NCBI GenBank assembly: GCA_023144585.1
Contig: JAGLFI010000045.1
Span: 1-8,082 of the forward strand
Direction: 5' to 3'
From: Desulfobacula sp.
GTDB taxonomy: Bacteria > Desulfobacterota > Desulfobacteria > Desulfobacterales > Desulfobacteraceae
Length of the DNA stretch: 8,082 bases
Both the position numbers and the translations under genes were made by a program. A model generated the notes under the pieces. That model worked only from the letters and a program-made list of their open reading frames with translations, was not told the origin of the DNA and did no database searches. This document shows positions 1 to 6,691 of this stretch, piece by piece (positions within the stretch are counted from its first letter, which is position 1; the number at the start of each line of letters is the position of its first letter).

Positions 1-11
1 AGTGGGTTACA

Positions 12-29
12 CTGGCCATGGATTTGCTT
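12..29 (+). promoter_or_regulatory. Possible sigma-54 (-24/-12) promoter
   Basis: The sequence CTGGCCATGGATTTGCTT has the invariant GG (14-15) and GC (26-27) separated by exactly 10 bases, with TGGC at the -24 side and TTGCT at the -12 side. That fits the RpoN consensus TGGCACG-N4-TTGCW except for the ACG positions. Transcription would start near 39, giving a leader of about 307 bases before the AOR start. No RpoN activator gene or obvious enhancer pair is seen in the window, and the leader is long, so this rests on the motif alone. Confidence 0.33.
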
Positions 30-261
30 ATAATTTCAGTCACTTATAACCACGTGATGACCCCGTGAATGAATACAAAAATTAATAGTTTCTGCAAGAG
101 GCTCTAATTTTTCCCAGATTATTTTTTGAAAACAACTTTACCATGAATCCGATTGTCTATCCATATCAATATATACGGGCAAAGTTGAAATAGAAAATAA
201 TGCCTGAAATTTTAACATTGTATCATTTCTCATCATCGTATGATATTTAATAGAATACCAG

Positions 262-273
262 ACCTTCTAAGGT
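262..273. repeat. Short inverted repeat upstream of AOR
   Basis: ACCTT-CT-AAGGT forms perfect 5-base arms around a 2-base centre, about 73 bases before the AOR start codon. The loop is too short for a good RNA hairpin, so a dimeric protein-binding site is the more natural reading. No regulator can be named. Confidence 0.25.
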
Positions 274-345
274 AAACAGGAATAAATTGGGGAAACCTGC
301 CCAGTGTGTATGGGCCAAAAAAAAATAAATTATGGTTAAATTGAT

Positions 346-2223
346 ATGTACGGCTGGATCGGCAAAATACTGATAATTGATCTGACAAAAAAAAGCATTG
401 AGATTGAGACACCCGGTCTTGATGTTTATAACCGATATGTCGGCGGCAAAGGATTTGGTGGACGGTATTTAAGACGGTGCGCAACTCTGCCCTGGGATCA
501 TCCTGACATGGTGATCTGTATATTTACCGGACCTCTTACAGGCACCATTACTCCTACTTCAGGCCGAACTCATATCCTTTCGAAATCACCCCTCACGGGA
601 CTTGTGGGAGATTCCTCGGTTGGCGGGAAACTTGCCACTCGGCTTAAACGTGCAGGCTGGGACGGCATTGTCATCAAAGGCAAAAGTAAAACGCCTGTCG
701 GCATTACGATAAAGAATAATCGAGTAGAGTTTAAAGATGCCAGTGAATTATGGGGGCTTGATACAAATGCTGTCCATAAACAGATCAGGCCGGGGAATGC
801 ATCTTTAGCATCCATTGGGCCAGCGGCTGAAAATGGCGTACGGTTTGCTTCCATAATAGTGGACCGGCATTTCGCTGCCGGCAGAAGCGGACTTGGACTT
901 TGCCTTGCCCAAAAAAAAATTAAATATCTTCTGGTGGATGGCACCGGTCATTGTAAAGTTAAAGACTCAAAAAAACTAAAACAGGCAAGAGAGGACATCT
1001 TAAGACTTACAGCTGCTTCCCCGGCTCTGATGGGCCAGTTCGGATTTGCCTGCCTTGGTACAGGGGCGGTATATGATCTCATGGACAACCGCAGGATGAT
1101 GCCCACGGATAATTTTCGCCGCACCCGTTTTGAGCATGCACCCAGACTCAATGCAGCCGCCTACACCAAAACCTATGATCCAAAAAAACACGGATGCCTT
1201 GGCTGTCATATTCTTTGCAAAAAAATCGGAACAAAAAATAAAAAATCTTTCACCATGCCGGAGTTTGAAACCATGTCTCATTTTACAGCCCTTATCGGCT
1301 GCATGGATACCGAGCTTGTCGTAAAAGCCAATGAACGATGCAATTATTTTGGCATGGATACTATATCTGCTGCTTCAACTTTAGCCTGCAGGCGAGAAAT
1401 AACCGGCCTTGATTACACGCAGGACAATGTTTTATCTCTTTTAGACGATATGGCGCTTGGAAGAGGTGAAGGAAAAGACCTTGCCCTGGGAGCAAAAGAG
1501 TATGCAAAAAAAATGGGGGCCCCTCAAGCCGCTATGGTTGTCAAAGGCATGGAACTTCCCGCCTATGACCCCAGGGGGGCTTACGGCATGGCATTGGGAT
1601 ATGCCCTGTCCACCCGGGGCGGATGCCATTTGCGTGCCTATCCCATCAGTCATGAAATATTCAGGAAACCCGTGGCCACTGACCGCTTCAGTTTCAGCGG
1701 CAAAGCAAGAATCATAAAAATTGCCGAAGATTTGAATGCTGTCGTGGACTCACTCATCGCCTGTAAGTTTACTTTTTTTGCCGCCGGCCTGGAAGAATAT
1801 GCCACTGCCTATGAAGCGGTCACAGGAATTGAAACCAATGCCCAGGATCTTCTTAAAAAAGGGGAATGCATTTATTATAACGAACACATTATCAATGCAC
1901 TGAACAAATTTGATGCCAGGGATGATGATCTGCCAAATCGATTTTTCAGGGAGTCTGGCTCAAGCACAGATAATATCAACATTTCCCCCATTAACAGGGA
2001 TGCATTTCTGGATGCCAGAAAAAAGTATTATGATATTCGAGGGCTTACCCCTGATGGTCTGCCCCAAAAAAAAAAGCACAAACACTTGGACTTTTATGGA
2101 ACAACTAGTAAACAAATATGCAGACAAACTGGTTCATGCAGGGCTGGGACAAAACCTTGGTCCTTCTCAACCCTTGATTGGCGGGCTGGACGATACACTT
2201 GTCTGGAATCGGACGGCAGATGA
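346..2223 (+). CDS. Aldehyde:ferredoxin oxidoreductase family protein (tungsten/pterin enzyme)
   Basis: Family members interconvert aldehydes and carboxylic acids with ferredoxin, using a bis-pterin tungsten cofactor and a [4Fe-4S] cluster in the cytoplasm. The N-terminus MYGWIGKILIIDL is the classic AOR opening, and an in-frame TAA at 337 makes ATG 346 the first start. No good Shine-Dalgarno precedes it. Cluster ligands are C284, C287, C291 (CLGC-HILC) and C473; D338 (FGMDT) and D468 (DSLIAC) form the two pterin-binding DxxG(L)-type motifs. PEFET (305-309) and GGCHLRAY (425-432) are also family-like. The usual GAVMGSKNLKA stretch reads GLCLAQKKIKY and DSNxGG reads DSSVGG, so this is a divergent branch. 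As sequenced the frame stays open to 2223. Residues after about 576 merely overprint the next gene; adding one A to the A10 run at 2066 gives the family-typical ending AQTLGLLWNN with a stop at 2106-2108 (about 587 residues). Substrate unknown. Confidence 0.9.
   Translation: MYGWIGKILIIDLTKKSIEIETPGLDVYNRYVGGKGFGGRYLRRCATLPWDHPDMVICIFTGPLTGTITPTSGRTHILSKSPLTGLVGDSSVGGKLATRLKRAGWDGIVIKGKSKTPVGITIKNNRVEFKDASELWGLDTNAVHKQIRPGNASLASIGPAAENGVRFASIIVDRHFAAGRSGLGLCLAQKKIKYLLVDGTGHCKVKDSKKLKQAREDILRLTAASPALMGQFGFACLGTGAVYDLMDNRRMMPTDNFRRTRFEHAPRLNAAAYTKTYDPKKHGCLGCHILCKKIGTKNKKSFTMPEFETMSHFTALIGCMDTELVVKANERCNYFGMDTISAASTLACRREITGLDYTQDNVLSLLDDMALGRGEGKDLALGAKEYAKKMGAPQAAMVVKGMELPAYDPRGAYGMALGYALSTRGGCHLRAYPISHEIFRKPVATDRFSFSGKARIIKIAEDLNAVVDSLIACKFTFFAAGLEEYATAYEAVTGIETNAQDLLKKGECIYYNEHIINALNKFDARDDDLPNRFFRESGSSTDNINISPINRDAFLDARKKYYDIRGLTPDGLPQKKKHKHLDFYGTTSKQICRQTGSCRAGTKPWSFSTLDWRAGRYTCLESDGR
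2066..2075 (+). other. A10 homopolymer at a reading-frame break in AOR
   Basis: The run falls at the AOR C-terminus. With A10 the AOR frame overruns into the aldolase gene to 2223. With A11 it ends as KAQTLGLLWNN and stops at 2106-2108, the usual style of AOR ending, overlapping the aldolase start by 13 bases. With A9 the AOR would be fused in frame to the aldolase. A one-base undercall is the simplest explanation; polymerase or ribosome slippage is the alternative. Confidence 0.75.
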
Positions 2224-3331
2224 AATCAGTGTTTTGGAAGATGTTTTTAAAGGATTGAATATCAATTCTCTGGTTTTTTTAAGACCCAAAGAACCCTATG
2301 CCAGCCTCATACGCTTTTTGGCAGAAAGCGCCCTTAAATCCACCCATAAATCCTTTGGTTTGATCCAGCCAAAAGATTGCGAAACAAGAACTTTTCTCCA
2401 TGATCTGCCAGTGATTAAAGAATTTAATGCAGAGCAAATCGTTCGGGTTTTAAAAAAAAGAAAAAGTGTGATCATTGCACCTGGAAAGAATATTAAAAAT
2501 TTCAAAGGTCCTGCAATTATTGCCCATGGGCTGGTCAGCCCTGAACAGGGATTTGTAACCATAAGCTCTGTCTGTTTTGCAAGTTTTATTAAATTTTTTA
2601 CCGACTATCTGGATGCATTTCAAACGGGAGTTGCCACAGATGATGCTCACGATCTGTTTGATGCTGTCATCCCATATTTGGAACCCATACAAAAAAAATT
2701 ACCCGAGTTTATCCCTTCTCCCTTTCCAAATGAAGAAACTGTTTATTCTGCCATTATTGAGGCCGGTCAAAAAATAGTTGAATATGGACTGGTGGATTCC
2801 TTTTTCGGCAATGTATCCTTTTTCTGGAACAAGACGCTTTACATCAGCCAGACAGGAAGTTCCCTGGATGAGCTCAGGGGATGTATTGACCCGGTTCCTT
2901 TAGACAACTCCACCAGTGCCGGGATTACTGCCTCCAGCGAGCTGTCAGCCCATCTGGAAACCATTTCCCGCACCGGCTGCAAGGCCATCCTGCACGGTCA
3001 TCCTAAATTCTCTGTTATTTTATCCATGGATTGCGATCCTGTTGAGAAAGCTGCCTGTGCTTTTAATGAACAATGCCATATAAAATGTCCGAAAAAAAGA
3101 TTTGTGGCATCCACCCCTATTGTACCGGGCGAAGTCGGTACAGGGCCTTTCGGACTTTGTAATACCTTGCCTTCAGCACTTGAACAGACAAACTCTGCCA
3201 TTGTTTATGGTCATGGCCTGTTTACAACCGGGAAAAATAATTTTTCAGAGGCTTTTACCACCCTGCTGGAAGTTGAAAATCTTTGCCGCAACATCTATTT
3301 TAAAAAAATCCGCCTTTTACGAAGAACTTAA
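2096..3331 (+). CDS. Class II aldolase/adducin-domain protein with uncharacterised N-terminal domain
   Basis: 411 residues, about twice the size of a stand-alone class II aldolase. The C-terminal half (about 216-411) is the aldolase/adducin (AraD/FucA-like) fold: E282 (SSELSAH), H300 and H302 (HGHP) and H373 (YGHGLFTTG) match in order and spacing the Glu and three His of fuculose-phosphate aldolase, so a Zn-type metal site looks intact. Family members cleave or epimerise sugar phosphates by retro-aldol chemistry; the substrate here is unknown. The N-terminal half (1-215) I do not recognise. It carries IIAHGL (141-146), resembling the terminal aldolase motif, and a lone C160. ATG 2096 (weak SD TTGGA) is chosen because the frame upstream of it overlaps the conserved AOR C-terminus. 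The gene overlaps AOR and is probably translationally coupled to it, which suggests that the aldolase makes or uses the AOR's aldehyde (inference). Confidence 0.8.
   Translation: MEQLVNKYADKLVHAGLGQNLGPSQPLIGGLDDTLVWNRTADEISVLEDVFKGLNINSLVFLRPKEPYASLIRFLAESALKSTHKSFGLIQPKDCETRTFLHDLPVIKEFNAEQIVRVLKKRKSVIIAPGKNIKNFKGPAIIAHGLVSPEQGFVTISSVCFASFIKFFTDYLDAFQTGVATDDAHDLFDAVIPYLEPIQKKLPEFIPSPFPNEETVYSAIIEAGQKIVEYGLVDSFFGNVSFFWNKTLYISQTGSSLDELRGCIDPVPLDNSTSAGITASSELSAHLETISRTGCKAILHGHPKFSVILSMDCDPVEKAACAFNEQCHIKCPKKRFVASTPIVPGEVGTGPFGLCNTLPSALEQTNSAIVYGHGLFTTGKNNFSEAFTTLLEVENLCRNIYFKKIRLLRRT
3328..3331. other. Convergent stop codons sharing TTAA
   Basis: The aldolase stop TAA (3329-3331, + strand) and the acyl-CoA ligase stop TAA (3330-3328, - strand) overlap within the palindrome TTAA. 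No terminator hairpin lies between the two convergent operons, so any terminator must be inside a coding region, or transcripts read into each other as antisense. Confidence 0.9.
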
Positions 3332-4293
3332 TACATGGCTTCAATCAAATCTTTGAATGCCTCGTTGACAAATTTACGTTTGATTTTCATGGTGGGAGTC
3401 ACTTCACCATCTTCTTCGTAAAGCCGTTTGGGAAGAAGGGTGAACTTTCTGATATTTTCAACCCGCGCAAGGGTTTCATTGACCTTTTTAACTTCCCGGT
3501 CAATAAGGGAAATCACCTGTTCGTCACCGGTTAAATCTTTATAGGTTGAAAACTGAATTTTGTTATCCTGGGCAAATTTTACCACATTATCTTCATCAAT
3601 CATGATCAGGCAGGATAAAAATTTCCGCCTGTCTCCAATCACAACGGAATCATTGATATAAACACTTGCCTTGAGTTTGTTCTCAATATATTGGGGGGTA
3701 ATATTTTTGCCGCCCGCTGTGACAATAATATCTTTTTTGCGGTCTGTTATTTTTAAAAATCCGTCCACGTCAATTTCCCCCACATCCCCTGTATAAAGCC
3801 AGTCATCAATAATAGTTTCAGCTGTTGCTTTATCACTCTTATAATAGCCTTTAAATACCGCTGGAGACCTGACAAGGATTTCGCCATCCTCGGCTATTTT
3901 TATATCAACTCCCTTAAGGGCGATGCCAACGGTACCCAATTTAGTTTTAGCCTCGGGTGAAAGGGTGGTAATCCCAGTTCCTTCTGTCTGTCCATACCCT
4001 TCAATCAAATTCATTCCAATGGACTGGAAAAAGCGCAAAACATCTTTTGATATAGGGGCAGCCCCTGAAATGGCCACCCGGATATTTTCAAACCCCAGCC
4101 GTTTTTTAAGCTTTCTGAAAACTGTAAACCAGGCAATGAAAAACAACCCTCTGTGAAAAAGACCAAGGGATTCAAAATTCATTACATGGTCCGCCCGTAT
4201 TTTCCCTATTTTCAAGGCAGAATTAAACACAAGCCGTTTAAACCATGTGGCATCCGCCATCTTAATCATGATATTGAATAGTATTTCTCCCAA
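3328..4293 (-). CDS. Acyl-CoA ligase, C-terminal fragment as sequenced
   Basis: Begins in an overlapping frame at a TTG, not a credible independent start. It holds IKMADATWFKR, VAISGAAPIS, the adenylate-binding YGQTEGTG (fragment residues 100-107), WLYTGDVGEID, the hinge ITDRKKDIIVTAGGKN and the C-terminal lid domain ending with PTMKIKRKFVNEAF. It would lack the ATP-phosphate P-loop if made alone, so it is part of one gene rather than a separate enzyme. Confidence 0.65.
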   Translation of the reverse strand: MGEILFNIMIKMADATWFKRLVFNSALKIGKIRADHVMNFESLGLFHRGLFFIAWFTVFRKLKKRLGFENIRVAISGAAPISKDVLRFFQSIGMNLIEGYGQTEGTGITTLSPEAKTKLGTVGIALKGVDIKIAEDGEILVRSPAVFKGYYKSDKATAETIIDDWLYTGDVGEIDVDGFLKITDRKKDIIVTAGGKNITPQYIENKLKASVYINDSVVIGDRRKFLSCLIMIDEDNVVKFAQDNKIQFSTYKDLTGDEQVISLIDREVKKVNETLARVENIRKFTLLPKRLYEEDGEVTPTMKIKRKFVNEAFKDLIEAMY

Positions 4294-5012
4294 ATCCTGG
4301 GGACGGCATATCCAATGGTCGGGGAGACTTCCATCATATTCTGCATGACCGTATCCGGCTTTTCCACAAAGTTGACGATATAGGCAAATTTTAAATGGAT
4401 AAAAACCGTGAAAAGCCGTTCAAAAACATGGCACAACGGCAGAAAGGATAAAACATTATCTTTTTTATATATGTCAATAATTGACTCAACAGCACTGGCC
4501 ATCCATGTCACATTTTTATGGGTGAGCATGGCACCTTTAGAGGGAACTGTAGTGCCAGAGGTATAAATAATCACGGCAAGATCATCGGGCCTGACTTTGG
4601 CCTGTCTGTCCTTAAACAGTGTTGGGTGCTCGTCAGTGGCTTTGCTGCCTTTTTCAATCAATTCATCAAAGCTCATCACCATGGGGTCTGTAAATGCCAA
4701 AAGACCCTTTGTGTCCCAGACAATGACCTTTTTCAACAATGGTGTCTTCTGTCTGAACATCAACCACTTGTCCAGCTGCTCCTCATTTTCCACAAATAAA
4801 AATTTTGCATCACAATGATTGACTACATATTCCACCTGCTGCCAGGCATTGGTGGCATAGACCCCGACAGACACACCGCCCACGCACTGAATCCCCAAAT
4901 CGGCCCACCCATTCAATGGCGTTGTCACCGATAATACAGGCAGCGTCCCCTTTTTCAAATCCCATGGAGACCAGGGCACATCCCACCTTTTTTGCCTTGT
5001 CATGGTATTCAT
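4266..5012 (-). CDS. Acyl-CoA ligase, middle fragment as sequenced
   Basis: Genuine sequence begins near ADLGIQCVGG (position 4904 downwards); the about 36 residues before it are out of frame. It contains the P-loop TSGTTVPSKG (about 4562-4533) and the following GAMLTHKNV, then FLPLCHVFER and SPTIGYAVPRIWEK, all typical of long-chain acyl-CoA synthetases. It terminates prematurely just after PRIWEK, where the third fragment takes over in another frame. Confidence 0.65.
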   Translation of the reverse strand: MNTMTRQKRWDVPWSPWDLKKGTLPVLSVTTPLNGWADLGIQCVGGVSVGVYATNAWQQVEYVVNHCDAKFLFVENEEQLDKWLMFRQKTPLLKKVIVWDTKGLLAFTDPMVMSFDELIEKGSKATDEHPTLFKDRQAKVRPDDLAVIIYTSGTTVPSKGAMLTHKNVTWMASAVESIIDIYKKDNVLSFLPLCHVFERLFTVFIHLKFAYIVNFVEKPDTVMQNMMEVSPTIGYAVPRIWEKYYSIS

Positions 5013-5160
5013 CCCAGGTGATATCCTGCCAGATACCCAAATCTTTTATTCGCAACGCAACCTTTGAGCCATTCTGGCTCACCGTCTGGTTAAACACCTG
5101 GGGGATCGTCTCAAATACAGTTTCTGTCTTTTTCATCACCATGCTTTCTTTCTTTTCCAT
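4810..5160 (-). CDS. Acyl-CoA ligase, N-terminal fragment as sequenced
   Basis: Residues 1-85 are genuine ligase sequence: an N-terminal TVFETIPQVFNQTV, ITWDEYHDKAKKVG and the GDNAIEWV block before the first frame change. Residues after V85 (GRFGDSVRG and onward) are out of frame and not family-like. Of three in-frame ATGs, those at 5142 and 5136 sit at the LivF stop (ATGGTGATG) behind a purine-rich GAAAGAAAG, and are the likelier starts. Confidence 0.65.
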   Translation of the reverse strand: MEKKESMVMKKTETVFETIPQVFNQTVSQNGSKVALRIKDLGIWQDITWDEYHDKAKKVGCALVSMGFEKGDAACIIGDNAIEWVGRFGDSVRGRCVCRGLCHQCLAAGGICSQSL

Positions 5161-5909
5161 CGCTGGTAGCCTTTAGCCGATGTTTCGGATTTTATACCAA
5201 GATAAAACTCTTTAACATCCTTGTCTTCTAAAAGATCCTTTGATTTGCCTTTCATCACAAACCGGCCATTTTCAAGGATCAGGCCTGTGGAAGAAATGGA
5301 AAGGGCCATGTTGGCATTCTGCTCAACCAGGAGAATGGTAGTCCCTTTTGAATTTCTCTCCTGGATTATAGAAAAAATTTCTTTGACCAGGATGGGAGAA
5401 AGCCCTAAAGACGGTTCATCAAGAATTAACAGTTTGGGTCTGAGCATCAATGCCCTGCCTATGGCAAGCATTTGCTGTTCTCCACTGGAAAGTGTCCCAG
5501 CCCACTGGTTGCTTCTATCCTTTAAAACAGGAAAATATTTAAACACCTGTTCAATATCCTGTTTTATCTCTGACGTATCTTTCCGGATATAGGCTCCCAT
5601 CAATAAATGTTCATGAACGGTCAACTCTTCGAAAACTTCCCGCCCTTCCGGCACATAGGCAATGCCTTTGCGGACAATTTCATCCGTATCCTTATGGTGT
5701 ATGGGAATCCCTTCAAATTCAATGACACCCTTGTCCGGCTGGTCCTCTATCTGACCCATAATGGTCTTTAAAATGGTTGATTTTCCTGCACCGTTATTAC
5801 CCAGGATTGCTGTAATGCTTCCCTCTTTTACAGCAAAAGAAGCGCCCCTGATAGCATAGACCAAATCATAATAGGTTTCAATATTTTTAACTTCCAACAG
5901 ATCCGGCAT
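5136..5909 (-). CDS. livF: Branched-chain amino acid-type ABC transporter ATP-binding protein LivF
   Basis: One of the two cytoplasmic ATPases that power a HAAT/Liv importer. Of 257 residues: Walker A GNNGAGKST (37-45), PEGREVF in the Q-loop region (87-93), signature LSSGEQQ (140-146), Walker B LLILDEP with E165, and VEQN with Q197 where other ABC ATPases have the switch His. The Q substitution and the PEGR motif are normal for LivF and separate it from LivG. ATG 5909 lies two bases after the LivG stop, with the Shine-Dalgarno GGAGAGG embedded in the end of LivG. The C-terminal tail is Lys/Arg-rich and overlaps the ligase start, indicating translational coupling. The substrate is probably an organic acid rather than an amino acid, given the adjoining ligase (inference). 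Confidence 0.93.
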   Translation of the reverse strand: MPDLLEVKNIETYYDLVYAIRGASFAVKEGSITAILGNNGAGKSTILKTIMGQIEDQPDKGVIEFEGIPIHHKDTDEIVRKGIAYVPEGREVFEELTVHEHLLMGAYIRKDTSEIKQDIEQVFKYFPVLKDRSNQWAGTLSSGEQQMLAIGRALMLRPKLLILDEPSLGLSPILVKEIFSIIQERNSKGTTILLVEQNANMALSISSTGLILENGRFVMKGKSKDLLEDKDVKEFYLGIKSETSAKGYQRWKRKKAW

Positions 5910-5911
5910 CT

Positions 5912-6691
5912 TTAGTTTTCCTCTCCAATGTATGCTTTGAGGACTTCTTTATTCTGCTGGACCTGTGCAGGGGTTCCCAAAGTAACAGTTTTGCCGAAAT
6001 TAATAGCCATAACCCTGTCGGATATATCCATAACCATTTTCATATCATGCTCAATGAGAAGGATGGATATCCCCAGATCATCCTGAACATCCTTGATCCA
6101 AAAAATCATATCCTGCTTTTCTTCCGAATTCATGCCGGCACATGGCTCATCCAACAGAAGCAAGGTCGGTTCCAGTGCAAGGGCTCTTCCCAGTTCAATC
6201 AATTTCTGCGTCCCATAGGGAAGAGCACCTACAAACTTGTCCCGTATATTCTGAAGCTCTAAAAGATCAATAATTTTTTCCACTTTTTCCCTGTGTTGAA
6301 TCTCTTCTCTGGCTACAAAAGCAGATTTTCCCCACATGAACATACCTTTGAAAAGGCCTGTTTCCATATGGATATGACGGCCCAGCATGATATTTGCCAT
6401 GGTGTTCATATTGGAAAACAGTTCAATATTCTGAAAAGTTCTCGCAATACCCATCCTGGCAATGGTATCCGGCTTTTTGTTTTCTATGGATTTATCTTTA
6501 AACCGGATATTGCCCAAATCAGGTTTATACAGCCCTGATATGCAGTTAAAAAGGGTGGTCTTTCCCGCACCATTGGGACCGATCACAGAAAAGATCTCAC
6601 CCTTGTTCATGGTAAAGCTGATATCCTGCAGAGCCTTGATCCCCCCAAAGGAAATAGACAAATGCTCAACCTGGAAAAAAGAGGAATCCAT
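5912..6691 (-). CDS. livG: Branched-chain amino acid-type ABC transporter ATP-binding protein LivG
   Basis: Second ATPase of the importer, 259 residues, normal family length. Walker A GPNGAGKTT (38-46), Q-loop Q87 (ARTFQNIELF), a degenerate LivG-type signature LPYGTQK (157-163), Walker B LLLLDEP with E182, and switch H215 (IEHDM). The insertion around 105-130 between the Q-loop and the signature is usual for LivG. ATG 6691 immediately follows the TAA of the binding-protein gene with no spacing, and there is no strong independent Shine-Dalgarno, so its translation is probably coupled. It would pair with LivF as a heterodimer under the two permeases, one of which is seen at the right edge. Confidence 0.93.
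   Translation of the reverse strand: MDSSFFQVEHLSISFGGIKALQDISFTMNKGEIFSVIGPNGAGKTTLFNCISGLYKPDLGNIRFKDKSIENKKPDTIARMGIARTFQNIELFSNMNTMANIMLGRHIHMETGLFKGMFMWGKSAFVAREEIQHREKVEKIIDLLELQNIRDKFVGALPYGTQKLIELGRALALEPTLLLLDEPCAGMNSEEKQDMIFWIKDVQDDLGISILLIEHDMKMVMDISDRVMAINFGKTVTLGTPAQVQQNKEVLKAYIGEEN

Larger units (their letters stand above)
1..345. other. Non-coding leader upstream of the AOR gene
   Basis: No convincing gene is visible. A short open stretch at the left edge (frame 2, ending at the TAA at 47-49) could be the tail of an upstream gene, but it is too short to judge. The region is AT-rich. It contains a sigma-54-like element (13-27), an inverted repeat ACCTT-CT-AAGGT (262-273), a small GC stem GCCCA/TGGGC (299-303 with 311-315) and an A9 run (317-325). 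No rho-independent terminator is apparent. The length, over 300 bases, leaves room for a regulated promoter and a long 5' leader for the AOR-aldolase pair. Confidence 0.6.
3328..5160 (-). pseudogene. Long-chain-type acyl-CoA ligase (FadD/ACSL family), interrupted by two frameshifts
   Basis: Joined across two frame changes the region encodes about 611 residues, the normal length of the bacterial long-chain-type AMP-forming acyl-CoA synthetases, which activate a carboxylic acid with ATP and CoA. All expected blocks occur in order: N-terminal GDNAIEWV, ADLGIQCVGGVSVGVYATN, the P-loop TSGTTVPSKG (about residue 200), YGQTEGTG, DDWLYTGDVGEID, ITDRKKDIIVTAGGKN and a C-terminal PTMKIKRK with the catalytic-Lys context. 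Frame breaks lie at about 4903-4908 (needs -1 or +2) and about 4270-4293 (needs +1). The P-loop has V-P-S where G-x-P is normal. The start is ATG 5160, 5142 or 5136; the last overlaps the LivF stop as TGATG. It is last in the Liv operon. Strong conservation on all sides suggests sequencing error rather than decay, though a real pseudogene is possible. Confidence 0.82.

Noticed and set aside
2..49. C-terminal tail of an upstream + strand gene
   Set aside because: Only 15 codons are open and nothing in them is recognisable. It overlaps the sigma-54-like element, and no call is possible.
299..325. GCCCA/TGGGC stem followed by an A9 run, as a possible terminator
   Set aside because: A rho-independent terminator needs a T tract after the stem in the direction of transcription. 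On the + strand it is followed by A, and on the - strand by no T run. The stem is only 5 bases.
1910..2095. Longer N-terminus for the aldolase gene, starting at 1910
   Set aside because: This stretch overlaps the conserved end of AOR in another frame and gives Met/Pro/Ile-rich sequence unlike a protein domain. ATG 2096 fits the overlap better.
2077..2223. The C-terminal extension of AOR as a novel domain
   Set aside because: It is an overprint of the aldolase N-terminus in another frame and appears only because of the A10 frame break.
346..3331. A true AOR-aldolase fusion protein
   Set aside because: It would need A9 at 2066-2075. The A11 version gives a family-typical AOR ending and a separate start for the aldolase, so separate genes are preferred.
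3328..5160. Three separate small proteins instead of one ligase
   Set aside because: The fragments carry consecutive blocks of one acyl-CoA synthetase with no duplication. The internal starts lack ribosome binding sites and begin with out-of-frame sequence.
5310..5330. Missing switch histidine in LivF as a sign of inactivity
   Set aside because: Glutamine at this position (VEQN) is normal for LivF, including the E. coli protein.
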